Shown here: positions 21,712 through 32,500 of the stretch, piece after piece
Numbering within the stretch: position 1 is the first letter of the stretch
How the letters are laid out: each line of letters begins with the position of its first letter
Source of the DNA: Deinandra increscens subsp. villosa
Lineage: Eukaryota > Streptophyta > Magnoliopsida > Asterales > Asteraceae
DNA length: 64,000 nt
Direction: 5' to 3'
Assembly (NCBI GenBank): GCA_039602395.1
Contig: JBCNJP010000003.1
Location: forward strand, 69,289,917-69,353,916
The notes under the pieces: generated by a model
Seen by the model: the letters and a program-made list of their open reading frames with translations, nothing else
Database searches by the model: none
What the model was told of the DNA's origin: nothing
Translations under genes and position numbers: made by a program

Positions 21712-22241
21712 GAAGTTATTACCACCAGGATTTCATCGACCGTTTTCTCCTTTTTCACCTCTACTGCACTTTCCAGAATCAAAAGACATCCCTTTTGATA
21801 ATGCTTCATCGCTTTCATGGCGGATATGATCCCAATCTTGGAATTGGCATCATCGCCATGGATTAGCAATTCCTTTCCATCTGGCTTACGTATTGTTACT
21901 GTCTTGCTTTCACAATCGAGGCACGCACAATTCTTGTTTAGCCAGTCCATACCCAAAATAACATCGTATTCACTTAAAGTAGTCGACATCAGGTTAACTA
22001 GGAATTCTGTATCAAGTAGGTTTATAGTATAATCTTTAAATTCTTAGGTAATCCTATGTTGTTCACCACTACCCGTTTCTACTATATATGCAGGATCTAG
22101 AATTTGGGGCACAAGTTTTATATAAGGCACTAATGCATTGCTCATAAAACTTCTATTTGCTCTAGTATCGAATAAAACTCTAGCATATATATTGTTGACA
22201 AGAAACGTACCAGTTATGGTGTTATCTCTAGCTTCATCCAA
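21642..22241 (-). pseudogene. Gypsy-B protease region
   Basis: The piece at 22241-22044 includes GTFLVNNIYARVLFDTRANR: the aspartic protease triad DTG is DTR (G to A). After a stop it resumes at 21989 with STTLSEYDVILGMDWL, the usual end of gypsy protease, and then shifts frame before RT. The lost glycine alone should abolish protease activity. Confidence 0.85.
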
Positions 22242-22280
22242 GACAAATACATGACCCTTGGCCTTGTTCTGATTATCTCC

Positions 22281-22690
22281 CTACTTGTGCTGCATAGGCT
22301 TCTTACAGTTAGGGCGAATATGTCCAAATTCCCCACAGTTATAACATTGTATCTTTGGGCAATTTTTTGAAAGGTTATTTGTCTCATGACATTTCTGGCA
22401 TTGATAACCTATCCTGTTGTTTTTATCTTGGTGATTCTTATTATTTCCTTCACGCCTTAGTACTTTCCTACCAGACCTCGAACCATGTTTTCCTTCCTCT
22501 TCCCGTTTCCTTTTCATTTCAATAGTCACCAGGCCTTCCTCCTCATATGCAATGGCACTCAGGTCAATTGCCGCTTCATAGGTTCGAGGAGCAGCCATCT
22601 TGACTGGTTGTCGGATACGAGGTGGTCATGCTTGTACAAACTTTTTCATCCTCTTTTCTTTTGTATCAACATGTTCAGGAAGCATTCGTG
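22281..22690 (-). pseudogene. Gypsy-B gag, C-terminal part
   Basis: Downstream of Sire-F the gag continues as ARMLPEHVDTKEKRMKKFVQ, a stop, the RTYEAAIDLSAIAYEEE segment, a basic stretch, and two knuckles: a degenerate CQKCHETNNLSKNC and a complete CYNCGEFGHIRPNC. Together with 35395-36008 it shows that Sire-F landed inside gag. Confidence 0.85.
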
Positions 22691-22695
22691 CCATC

Positions 22696-23379
22696 TGTAG
22701 GATCGTTATAAGTTAGAGTTAAACTTAAACAAAGCCCTTTACTTGCAAATATAACCCTGCGGAATTAAAGTTATATTTCACTTTACTTAAGCAATATTGA
22801 GTTCTTGTGTATAATGTAAAAGCTTGATTTGCAGAATTATAGTAACAACAAAGTATCAAATACTCGGCACTATTTGCATTAACTCAAAGCTACACTATTA
22901 TAAGTTGTTCAAGAACTGTGTACTCGTACATATGTCTGAAACTATGAGGTAACTAATGCTATATATAGTGCTAATGAGATCAATGACAGCCATTGATCTC
23001 ATGCGATCTAATCTAGACCGTAAACTAAAAAGTCAAATACAAACTACCAAAAGAATAAACATCGGCAATTGGAATATCTTGCGTGTTTGCAGCACCATAC
23101 TACTTTAGGAGAGCAGCTTGAAACAGATATAGAAGCATACGAGAAGCTTTTGCAGGATTGGACTTGCTGAAAAGACATCTCAGGAAAAGTCCGGTTGAAC
23201 TCATTATCTGGTGGATAATCGAGTTCACCCGGAATATTCGCTAAATGACAAAACTTCTTCTTTCCGCTTGACTTGCCAGTTCCGCTTGAAGTGAGAATTC
23301 CGCTTCAACTTCAACTTCAGCCGGAACATAGTAAAATTGGCATTCAGCCGGAAATCTTCCAAGCGCAATATTCCTTACA
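22696..23379 (-). repeat. Sire-F 3' LTR
   Basis: 684 bp, TGTAGGATCG...TTCCTTACA as read on the plus strand. It contains a cluster of CCGCTTGAA/TTCAACCGG-type motifs (about 23188-23345) also found throughout the internal region. Confidence 0.95.
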
Positions 23380-23393
23380 ATCTCCACCTAAGC
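23380..23393 (-). other. Polypurine tract of Sire-F
   Basis: Minus strand TTAGGTGGAGAT precedes the LTR TGTAAGGAAT. It is less G-rich than the Copia-A tract. Confidence 0.65.
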
Positions 23394-23462
23394 TGATGCT
23401 GTCAAATTCCAATGTTTATCTTCAAAAATTGACTTGTACCCAAAAATTTTCTTCTCCTTGAC

Positions 23463-24755
23463 CTACTTGTCAAAGACCTTATCCCCTGCATTCACATCTT
23501 TTGAGAGATCACTCATGCTGGTCATGGTGACCTTAGCATGTTGCAGAGCTTCCCAATCTTGTTCATTCCACTGATCTTGAACATTAATTTCTTTATGGGT
23601 TGTAAAGCTGCTATCTGCCCTGTGTACATAGAAGAGTTTTTCTTCTTCTTCCCAAATCACAAATTTTATCGGACTGGTTGTGTTTTCTTCAATGTCTTCA
23701 TCAACCTGAGTTTCAGAGATCAGTCCATGCTCGAGCACTTTTGGTTCTATGCTCATTCTTAGCAGGAGCTCAGCTCTGGACAAACTCATTATCCCTTGCA
23801 TTTTCGCATAGATATCCGATAATTGGAAGATGTCAAGCATTCTGGTGGCAAGATGAGCATTCACTACTCTGGTGATCCCACTTAGGCACTGGAATTTGAA
23901 GTCAAAAGTGTCTTCATTAACTGTCCACCCAACAATTTTGTTTTGCCTGGGTGGGCCTCTTTTCCTTGGCCTTTGCTCTCTTTTTCTTTTGTGATGCAGC
24001 AGTCTTCTCTTTCTCAATTTGTTTTCCTCATTGGAATCATCGGTTGATTCTAATTCTATTGGAGCTTTTCCCTTTGAGGATTGAGAAGAGGGATCAGGTT
24101 GATCTTGAGTAGGTTTGGTGGTGGTGGAAGGTTCTTTGATGGTGAGTGGAGGAAGAGAGATTTGTGATGGTGGTTTACTGGCTTCAGGAGTTGGGCTTGA
24201 AGGTGGAGTAGGAGGGAAGATGTCAGAGAAATCCATGGTAGGTGGAGGCTTTTTCTTAAGAGGAATGATGGGTTTAAAGTTGTCTGTTCTGTACTTGGGA
24301 TTGGCAAGTTTAGTGGCAACTTTCTTGGAGATGGAGGGAGGTTTGTATGGTGTGATGGCAAGTGATTGTAAGTTAGATGGAACTGTTGTAGGCATTGGGT
24401 TTGGGTTGTAAGTAAAGGAAGGTGGAGGTGGTACATCTGCAAAATCGATAAATTCAGGTTTAACATTAGCAGTTGTTGTACCTGAGATCAGCTCTGAAGG
24501 TGAACGCATCACCAAGTTAGGATTGACAGCAGCAATTTCTCCTTTCAGACCATAAAAGATTGCATCTATTAAGCTGCAAAGTCCCCTAACTTGCATCTGA
24601 GCTACCTCTTCCTCTTTCTTCAAATTTCTAACCACAAGTGCCCTTTTTACCTTTTTCAGCAGTAGGTAATTCTCATCATTCTTTACCAGCTTGGTAGGCA
24701 ATTGAGAGGCAATAGAAATTAACCTTTGCCTATGAGCATCAGACACTGCATCCAA
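23463..24755 (-). pseudogene. Sirevirus envelope-like ORF, C-terminal part
   Basis: 430 residues are open from 24755 to the stop at 23463. The N-terminal 100 residues are helical and charged. Residues about 108-225 are very Pro/Ser/Thr-rich. Residues about 246-272 are strongly basic (KRKREQRPRKRG), like a nuclear or RNA-binding signal. An acidic tail follows. A proline-rich region has been noted in the SIRE1 envelope-like protein, but membrane fusion by plant elements is unproven and I see no convincing transmembrane helix here. The frame is separated from the previous part by a stop near 24770. The name reflects position only. Confidence 0.65.
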
Positions 24756-24773
24756 ATTGTAATCCTTCAGTCT

Positions 24774-26087
24774 CTAGTTGAAAGACATAGTCTTTGCCTC
24801 TTCAAGTAGATTTGCAAAAACACTATCTTGCAGATACAGATCATATTCTTCGTGAAGCTCTTTGGCTAGCCTCTCATCTTCCGCTACCCTTTTGTCTTCT
24901 TCTACCATCTTTACTACAACCTCAGCTTCAGGAGTCTGAACCACCTGTTGAATGGTTTTTGGAATATCAGTTTGAACAGGTGTTTCCGCTTGAACTTGTT
25001 CTGAGCTCCTTAAGGCTATCAAAGTTTCGGCTATGTCTTCTGCTCCTTCACTCCTTTGTTCTTCCGGTTGAACTTCCGGTTGAAGTTCCGGTTGAACTTC
25101 CGATTGAAGTTCCGGTTGAACTTTCGGTTGAACATGAATTTGCCCTTCAGTCACCACCTGAGGTTTGGTGACTTCAGGTTCTTTGTCGACTATTTCCAGC
25201 ACCTCAGTTCCTTCTTCTTCACCGATCAAATTTTCATCTTCCCCTTCGGTCATTGTAGCAACTGCAACAGTTGCAGTGCTTTCTTCAACATCATTTGCTA
25301 CCTTGCTGGTGGAGCCAATATTTCCTGCCACTCGATCACTGGCTCTTTCATCCGGAAAAATGACATCCTTGAGGAGTGTCGTGATCAAATTGATGTGCTC
25401 AGGGAGAGCACCAGCAATCATCATGGATGACTGAACAAGTTCAGTGAGATTGGGGTCCTCAAAAGGAGAAATGGCAATCAGTTGACTGCATCTCATGTTC
25501 ACCCAACTTTCTTCAATTGAGAAGGGATTCACACCAATTCTTTGGTAAGATGTGGCTCTGACTTCATCCGGTATCCTCTCAACTTCTTCAATTTCTATGA
25601 TAACAGGTCTTGAGGGTAGCTTCTCCCCAAATTTGACAGGATCAGCTTCATCAGTTGCAACAACTTCATCAACATCTCTGATAGGGCTTGAAGGACCTTC
25701 TTCAGTGTCAGTAAGAGCAGCTTGAACCAATTTAGCAACAGTTGTGTTGAGAGTTTCAACTTGTGCTTGCAGAGAAAGGTACAACTTTGTAAATTCAGGT
25801 AGTGTATAACTGTCCTCAACTGGCTTTTTGCCAGTATCCTTGGACAAAACCAAACTATCAATCCGAGATTGATCAGCATTGGTAACCATGGCTTCTTGGC
25901 ACCCGGGATTCTCTTCATCTGATTCAGCAACCCTTGGTTCCAATAAAGGACTTCCAGGTACTGATTCAGAGAAGATTACCGCAAATTGGGTCTTATTGAT
26001 GTTACTACTAACACCAAGATCCAGTGGGGATCCTTGGGCAGCAGCAGCCCTTTTTGCATGAATCTCTTCTTCACTCATGAGATTCAC
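24774..26087 (-). pseudogene. Sirevirus envelope-like ORF, central part
   Basis: 437 residues, acidic and Glu/Val-rich, with no known domain. A run of VQPE-type units at about 25030-25140 (VQPKVQPELQSEVQPELQPE) comes from tandem copies of the 12-bp motif GTTCAACCGGAA that recurs elsewhere in the element. A coiled-coil-like segment follows near the C terminus (KMVEEDKRVAEDERLAKELH). Interrupted frames occupy 26088-26413. Confidence 0.6.
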
Positions 26088-26413
26088 CTCCGGTGAGGAG
26101 TGGGGTTGCAGTGCTACAGGGTCCTAGCTTATCAGGATGTTATCATGTAATGGGGCAGGTGAGTTAATAACACTTTCATTTAAGCCAAGATTGAGAGCAC
26201 TGTTACTCCTAGGTGACAGGGGTTGTAGGGGTGAAAAATGTTTAGATGGGGATGGTACATCTGTTTCTAGTGACTCCCCTCAACTGAAGGTTCATCCCTA
26301 AGAGATAATCCCAATTTTACCAGTTTCCGCTTAGGCTTTTTGCCTTGGGCGGGGTTAGAAGCTTCGGGTTGGTTGGTGGTACTAGGTGGAGGAGACCCAG
26401 TTACCACATTTCT

Positions 26414-27426
26414 CTATCTTTTGAAAATGACAGGAGGTGAGTTGGATGAGGAGGTGGCAGTGGTAGTGTTTGTGGGAGCTTTCCTCTTTTTAGATTTAAA
26501 GGTTTTGAGAGAAGAGGAAGCTGGGACAGATGTGGGATCAGATGCTGTTAGGTCTAGAGTTCTGTTATCTTGAGCTTGGGGCTCAGTTGCTTCTACAGTT
26601 TCCATTTGAACCTCTGCAGTAGCAGGTTCATCAGAAAACTGCCTTGGAATTGGTAAGGGATAGTCAGTGTCCCTTCCAAGAAATGCAGACTTGTTTAAAG
26701 CAAGGTTGGAAAAAGTTTTCTCATTTAGAAGCTTCTGATGCAAAATTGTACCAAGCCAAACTATTTGGGGGTACTCTTCTTTGAGAATGTAAGTTAAAAA
26801 TCTAGGATATATGTAAACATATTCAGGTTGGACATTTGATTTTAGGGCTTGAAAAATGAGTTTGGAAAAATAGAAATTTTCACTTTTTACCACAACATAG
26901 AAGGCAGAAGCTTGTTCACTAGCAAGCTCGTCAAATCCGCCCTTCTTTGGAGAGACAAACACACCAGAATTGTGTGTGTTAGGAACCTCCATTTGTATGG
27001 TAATTGCCCTTTCTTGATGGTTTTGCTCTGCAGGGAACCACCATATCCAAGATTTCTGAACAAGCGGAGATATTTGGTGTGATCTACCATTTCATATCCA
27101 CCTTCACCCCTTAACTTCAACAGTTTTCGCACCTTAGCTTCATCAATTTCCACTTCCTTCCCTTGAACAGTTGACACAATTTTGTCACTACCGTTTTCGC
27201 CTTCGGTAACCCTAGCATGAACCCAAAAGTCTTCCATCACTTCTTCGAAAATTTCGGCTTCAACAGTAAGCGCATGATGAAGATAAGACCTTTTGATGAA
27301 GTCAATCATGCCGTTGTAGACATCAGTTTTGCTTGGTGGTTCTAGGTATGCCACCAGGTTATGCTCTACGGGAAACTTGGAATCACCGATTGGCTTCTTG
27401 CCACTCGCCTTCGCTTTGGGAGCCAT
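26414..27426 (-). pseudogene. Sirevirus envelope-like ORF, N-terminal part
   Basis: The ATG at 27426 opens a 179-residue frame (MAPKAKASGKKPIGDSKFP) with a folded-looking block around VHARVTEGENGSDKIVSTVQ and KEVEIDEAKVRKLLKLRGEG, a pattern familiar from ORF3-type proteins of plant retroelements. A shift near 26960 leads to the 192-residue frame ending at 26414, which finishes with a Lys/Ser/Thr-rich low-complexity region. The ORF begins about 750 bp after the pol stop, so it is not a simple readthrough of pol. Its role is unknown. Confidence 0.6.
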
Positions 27427-28176
27427 TGTTGATACAGGTTTGAGAGTATTGACGGTTAATCGGAAGTTTATCGGAGAGGGTTTGAGAGAAATTTGGGAGT
27501 AATTTCTAAGTGGGATTGAGAGAAATAGGGAAAATGACGGTAAATTAGGGTTTTTTTACCTTTTTCGGTGCTGACGTGGAGGAGAGAGGTTGTAAACAGA
27601 CGGTTCAGTGACTGATTAGACAGGTGCTTTATGGGTTATACGGTACAACCAGTTAAAGCATGTCTTTATCCAAAAGTAAATTTACTGAAACGTCGGATTT
27701 AAAACAGTTAAAAACTTAATGGGTAAATAAATGTATATCCGCTTAGAAAACTGTGCCTTCCGGGTAATTAAATGAAACATTGACTTTGTTGACCCGGAAG
27801 TTCAGGCGGAACCCATTTTCTCCTTTATTTTAAAACAAAAATTCTTCCATCTGAACATCAAGCGGACAAATTTTCCGCTTGAGAGAATTGTTTTCAAAAT
27901 AATTTTCCACATCATTTTTAAAGCATTTTTCCGGTTGAAGTTCACCCGGTGAATTTCAAAAGTTGTTTTCTCAGGTTGTACCTGAACTTGAACCGGAAAT
28001 CGAAAACACATGATTTTTGAAAATTTGTGTTAATTATCCATAGCTTTAACAGCAGTTACTGACTATGAACTGAAATGTTGTCTGATTAACACTAAAGATT
28101 TTCATTTTCTTTTTCTTTTTGTAGCAAGAGACGGGCTCTTGAGCACATGCCTCTCTTTTATTAAAATTGTGAAAAG
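27427..28176 (-). other. Spacer between pol and envelope-like ORF
   Basis: No domain is found. It holds several copies of the Sire-F motif (TTCAACCGG or TTCAAGCGG, about 27795-27990) and an A/G-rich run on the minus strand (about 28098-28124). Confidence 0.7.
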
Positions 28177-28178
28177 TC

Positions 28179-29102
28179 TTATTCAAAGTTCATCATCCCA
28201 ATGGCTGTGATGGGGTAGAAAAATCTAGCCTCATCAAAGGCTTTTGTGAACAAATCTGCCAATTGATGATCAGTGTGAACTATGAATAGTTTGATTAAAT
28301 GCTTTTCTACACAATCTCTAATAAAATGATACCTTTTGTCAATGTGTTTGGTTTTGGAGTGCTTCACTGGATTGTTGATGATTGAGATGGCACTGTTGTT
28401 GTCTGCAAGAATGGGAGTTTCCATGAATGTGATCCCATAGTCAAGCATTTGATTTTGGATCCAAAGGACTTGGCTACAGCAACTTGAAGCGGCAATATAC
28501 TCAGCTTCTGCAGTTGAAGTGGAAACACAAGTTTGCTTCTTGCATTGCCAAGAGACAAGTCTTTCTCCCAGAAATTGACATCCTCCTGATGTTGATTTCT
28601 TATCTATATCACATCCTTCATAGTCACTGTCAGTGAATGCTTTGAAAGAGAAGTCAGAGTTCTTGGGATACCACAAACCCAGTTTTGGTTGCCCCTTCTC
28701 CTTTGGTGAGGACTGATATCTTGCACATAAGCAAACACTGAACATGATGTCAGGTCTGCTAGCAGTAAGATACATCAGGGAGCCTATCATAGCTCTGTAC
28801 AAGTGCACATCCACTGGCTTGCCACTTAAGTCATTGGTTAACTTGTGGGAAGTGGAGATGGGAGTTTTGGCACTTGAACAAGTTAGCATGTCAAATCTCT
28901 TCAGCATGTCTTGGATGTACTTTGATTGGTTCAGAAAGATACCGTCTGCAGTTTGCTTCACATGCAGCCCTAAGAAGAATGTTAATTCTCCCATGGAGCT
29001 CATTTCAAATTTAGACTGCATCAAAGTTTCAAATTCCTTGCACAAGACAGTATTAGAGGAACCAAAAATAATATCATCAACATAAATATGTACCATCAAC
29101 AT
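28179..29102 (-). CDS. pol: Sire-F RT palm end and RNase H
   Basis: 307 residues. MLMVHIYVDDIIFGSSN holds the YVDD polymerase active site. PDIMFSVCLCARYQSSPKE is followed directly by GQPKLGLWYPK, so about 20 residues usual in the family are missing. RNase H follows with FTDSDYEGCDIDKKSTSGGC, STSTAEAEYIAA, ILADNNSAISI and HTDHQLADLFTKAFDEARF. All acidic catalytic residues are visible. The stop at 28179 ends pol. It is in frame with the previous piece across one nonsense codon at about 29190. Confidence 0.88.
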   Translation of the reverse strand: MLMVHIYVDDIIFGSSNTVLCKEFETLMQSKFEMSSMGELTFFLGLHVKQTADGIFLNQSKYIQDMLKRFDMLTCSSAKTPISTSHKLTNDLSGKPVDVHLYRAMIGSLMYLTASRPDIMFSVCLCARYQSSPKEKGQPKLGLWYPKNSDFSFKAFTDSDYEGCDIDKKSTSGGCQFLGERLVSWQCKKQTCVSTSTAEAEYIAASSCCSQVLWIQNQMLDYGITFMETPILADNNSAISIINNPVKHSKTKHIDKRYHFIRDCVEKHLIKLFIVHTDHQLADLFTKAFDEARFFYPITAIGMMNFE

Positions 29103-29189
29103 ATCTTTTCCAACAGTTTTAACAAAAAGTGTTTTGTCAATAGCCCCTCTCCTGTAGCTATTCTCTAGAAGGTAATTAGAAAGAGTTTC

Positions 29190-29471
29190 TTACCAGGTTC
29201 TAGGTGCTTGTTTGAGACCATACAAAGCTTTGATCAGCTTGCACACCTTGTTAGGATGGTGAGGGTCTTCAAAACCAGGAGTTTGTTTGACATATACTTC
29301 TTGTTCCAGGAGGCCATACAGGAAAGCACTTTTGACATCCATTTGAAATACTTGAAAGTATTTGAATGCAGCATAGGCCAAGAATATTCTGATTGCTTCC
29401 AACCTGGCTACTGGTGCAAAGACTTCATCATAATCAATGCCTTCTTCCTGTACATAGCCTTGCACAACCAA
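29190..29471 (-). pseudogene. pol: Sire-F RT N-terminal part
   Basis: 93 residues of the copia RT start: VVQGYVQEEGIDYDEVFAPV, ARLEAIRIFLAYAA, FQMDVKSAFLYG and KALYGLKQAPRTW. The catalytic Asp in QMDVKSAF is present; the following FLNG is FLYG. A TAA occupies the codon after KQAPRTW, where the family has Tyr. The frame is shifted from integrase near 29540. Confidence 0.88.
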
Positions 29472-29485
29472 TCTTGCTTTGTTCT

Positions 29486-30790
29486 TTATGACAATTCCCC
29501 TATCATCTTTCTTGTTTCTGAAAACCCACTTTGTTCCAATTGGTCTGCTTCATCAGGCAGATCTACCAATTCCCAAACCTTTTGCTTGTTGATCTGAAAT
29601 AGTTTTTCCTGCATTGCCTCTACCCAGCTGTTGTCTTCCAGGGCATCTGCTACGTTCTTGGGTACTTCTTGAGACAAAAATGCAGCATGCAAACAAATGT
29701 TTGCATTTGCAGATCTGCTCCTTGTCAACACAGGAGCTGAAGCTTCTCCAATAATATTTCCTGCTAGATGATCTCTGTTGATTCTTCTATCAATAAACAT
29801 AGGAAATTCATGGCTTCTTCCATTTGAGGGTATGTTGAGCTGAGGAAGTCGGTGATCAAACTCAACAGTTTCAAATTGTGACACAGGATCTGAGACTCCA
29901 ACTGATTCATGAGAATTGATGTCTGAATTGTAGGTCAGATGCTCTAAACTAAGCTCATTTGATATTCTATCATTTGAATTTTCAGCTTCTTTTGACCCTG
30001 ATTCAATATTCTCTTCAGTTTCTGAAATTGAGTTTTCCGGTTGAACTTGAACCGGAGAAACTGGTTTAGCTTGAACTTCGACCGGAACAATTTCTTCTTC
30101 AATTTGAATTATTTCAGTCAATCTCTTGTCATTTCTTGGGAAGATAGGTTGAGAACTCATGGAAGAGAAAAAGATTGGCTTCTCATTTGCAGTTTGATTA
30201 CTCTTCCAATGCTCATCAGCAGACCTATGAGAGTTTTGTTCCTGCACTAAAGAGCTTACAGGCTTATCAACAGTTATGTTGAAAGCAGTAGTTAGTGCAT
30301 TAATATCAAATAACCAACTGGGCTGAGAATTAAAATTGTTGGGAGATTTTTCATTGAAAGATACAATTATGGTTTCCTTAACAATCTTAGTTCTCTTGTT
30401 GTATACTCTGTATGCTTTTGACACACCTGAGTATCCAACAAAATAACCTTCATCTGCCTTTTCAGCAAATTTAGGCAAGGATTCATTGGTTATTAAGATA
30501 GTGACAGGACAACCAAATGGCTTAAAGAAGTAGATATTTGGCTTTCTTTTTCTCCAAAGCTCATAAGGTGTTTTATTCTTTCCCTTGACAATTAAGATCT
30601 TCTTTTGGACATAACAGGCAGTATTTACTGCTTCTGCCCAAAATATCACAGGGAGCTTGGAGTCTGCGAACATGGATCTAGCAGCTTCAATCAATGTCCT
30701 ATTTCTCCTTTCAGCAACACCGTTTTGCCGTGGAGTTCTAGGAGCACTGAATTGTCTCACAATTCCCTTCTCCTCACAAAATGAATTCAA
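29486..30790 (-). pseudogene. pol: Sire-F integrase C-terminal half and RT linker
   Basis: 434 residues. NSFCEEKGIVRQFSAPRTPR and QNGVAERRNRTLIEAARSM carry the catalytic Glu. NTACYVQKKILIVKGKNKTP and FGCPVTILITNESLPKF are the usual C-terminal domain. A long variable linker includes VQAKPVSPVQVQPENS, another site of the 12-bp motif. It ends in the RT entry WVEAMQEKLFQINKQKVWEL, where a shift occurs. Confidence 0.85.
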
Positions 30791-31407
30791 TACATGATTT
30801 TAAATTTTGTGCCATTGTCACATCTGATTGTTTTGACCTTGAGGTTTGATTGATTTTCTAAATTAATTACAAGAGTTTTCAACAATTCAGCAGATTCATC
30901 TTTTGTTGTGAGAAAGAAAACCCAAGTATATCTTGAAAAATCATCAATTATCACAAAACAGTATGACCTTTTTCCTAAACTCATTACTCTAGTTGGACCA
31001 TTCAAATCCATGTGTAAAAGCTCTAGAGGTTTTAAAATAGAAGACTTAACTTTTGGCTTAAAGGAGGTTACGTGTTGTTTGCCCTTGAGACATGGCACAT
31101 AGTTTTCAGAACATGCAAAATGCTTGTTAGGAAGACCCTTAACCAAGCCTAGATTCACAATTCTGTTCATGTTTTTGTAGTTCACATGACCTAACCTTCT
31201 ATGCCATAGATCAGATTCATCAACTGAGGCTTTGGATACAAAGCAAGCAGTGCCACGTGAGGGTGTAGCAACTGACATATCCAAAATGTATAATCCATCT
31301 CTCCTGGGTGCCTTAAGCATTATAAGTTCATCAGGAATTTTGACACCAGGTTTGAGGACTATGGCCTCTTTCTCATTAAACATTAAATTCAAATTCTTGT
31401 CACACAT
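30787..31407 (-). pseudogene. pol: Sire-F integrase zinc domain and core
   Basis: 206 residues. The pre-integrase motif DLWHRRLGHVNYKNMNRI and the Cys pair in FACSENYVPCLKGKQ form a slightly altered HHCC zinc site. The core has Asp in LLHMDLNGPTRVMSLGKRSY and Asp in IRCDNGTKFK. The frame breaks in the A-rich AAATTTAAAATC context at about 30800, consistent with a 1-nt homopolymer indel before the part carrying the catalytic Glu. Confidence 0.85.
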
Positions 31408-31647
31408 TTATGAGACACTAAGCAGGTTGAAATTTAATGTATCAACAAAATTGACTCTGTCAAATTTTACCAGTCCATTTGTCACATCACCTTGTGCTGT
31501 GATATGGCCTTTTGTGCTTCCAAAGGCAACTGGTCCTCCATTGATTCTTTTTGTGTTTTCCAGAATGTGCTTATTCCCTGTCATGTGGCAAGTGCATCCA
31601 CTGTCAACTACCCATAGGCTATTTTGGCCTTTATTTAGCACCTGCAC
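31408..31647 (-). pseudogene. pol: Sire-F protease
   Basis: 79 residues: SLWVVDSGCTCHMTG is the copia aspartic protease active site (DSG), followed by FGSTKGHITAQGDV and NFNLLSVS. A stop at 31408 replaces the codon joining NLLSVS to MCDKNLNL in the same frame. The protease lies in a different frame from the gag tail, so the boundary near 31650 may be a genuine gag/pol frame change. Confidence 0.88.
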
Positions 31648-31660
31648 ACATCAGAATTGA

Positions 31661-32458
31661 TTAATTTCTATAGGGGACCCAAGCCTGAGTGGTCTTGGGT
31701 CTGCCATAAGCATCATTATACTTGTACTCCTTGAGTACTAAAGTATTTAAGACTGGAGCTTCATTAAGTAGATCATCATTTTCAAAACTGAAGTTCTCAT
31801 GCTGAGCACTTGTTTGACTAGACCTTTCACCTTTGGTGTTCTTTCTTTCAGCAATTTTCCTATCCCTATATTCTTTAAACTTCCTTTGCTTGTTGGTTAA
31901 TTTCTTAAGTTTTTCATTTTCTTTAATGACCAACTGAGTTCTTTCAGGTGACTTTGAAAATCTTTGAGGAAAGTGTTTGTTTTGATTTGAACTCTCCCCC
32001 TGAAGTGGAACATAGTGATTTCCACTTGAACTTTTAGCAAAGACAGTTTCAGATTGGTTAAATTTGCTGTTTCTTGAAAAGTTTTCTCTAGAGGTAACCT
32101 TTCCTCTAGAGGGATTTCTTCTTCCTTGAGCTTCAAATTGCTCAAACCCTTCAGCAAAATGTACTTGAGGTCTCTGCTTTGGAGCAATAGCTGATCTGGG
32201 TTGAAACCTATTTTCCGGTTGAACATGAGTTCGAGCGGAAAAATGTTCCACTTGAACTTCAGCCGGAAAACGATTTTGTTTTAAAACAGTAAAACTTCCA
32301 TTCCTGTCATTACCAATCAAGACTCTCTTAGAATACGATCCAAAATGCTTCAAAGTGTGGTTTCTCACAGGTGAAATTCTTCCTGTGAGCTTCTTTTGAA
32401 AATCAGCCTTTGGTTTCAAAACAGGTTTTGGTTTTTGAAATGGTTTGACTTTACTCAT
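31661..32458 (-). CDS. gag: Sire-F Gag, C-terminal tail
   Basis: 265 residues, basic and Gln/Asn/Ser-rich, following the second knuckle. It includes a VQVEHFSARTHVQPENRF segment that encodes further copies of the 12-bp motif, a Lys-rich stretch (NEKLKKLTNKQRKFKEYRDR) and a tail near AYGRPKTTQAWVPYRN. It is in frame with the previous part across the TGA described there. Confidence 0.7.
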   Translation of the reverse strand: MSKVKPFQKPKPVLKPKADFQKKLTGRISPVRNHTLKHFGSYSKRVLIGNDRNGSFTVLKQNRFPAEVQVEHFSARTHVQPENRFQPRSAIAPKQRPQVHFAEGFEQFEAQGRRNPSRGKVTSRENFSRNSKFNQSETVFAKSSSGNHYVPLQGESSNQNKHFPQRFSKSPERTQLVIKENEKLKKLTNKQRKFKEYRDRKIAERKNTKGERSSQTSAQHENFSFENDDLLNEAPVLNTLVLKEYKYNDAYGRPKTTQAWVPYRN

Positions 32459-32500
32459 TGGGTTGAACTGACAAACAGCAGCTAGGTGACCTTGTTCACC

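Noticed and set aside
23538..26573. Plus-strand frames opposite the envelope-like ORF (for example the FRLNFRLKFRLN repeats)
   Set aside because: They are antisense shadows of the VQPE-coding repeats.
28090..28125. A pyrimidine tract plus AG resembling a splice acceptor before the envelope-like ORF
   Set aside because: It reads that way only on the plus strand, while Sire-F is transcribed from the minus strand.
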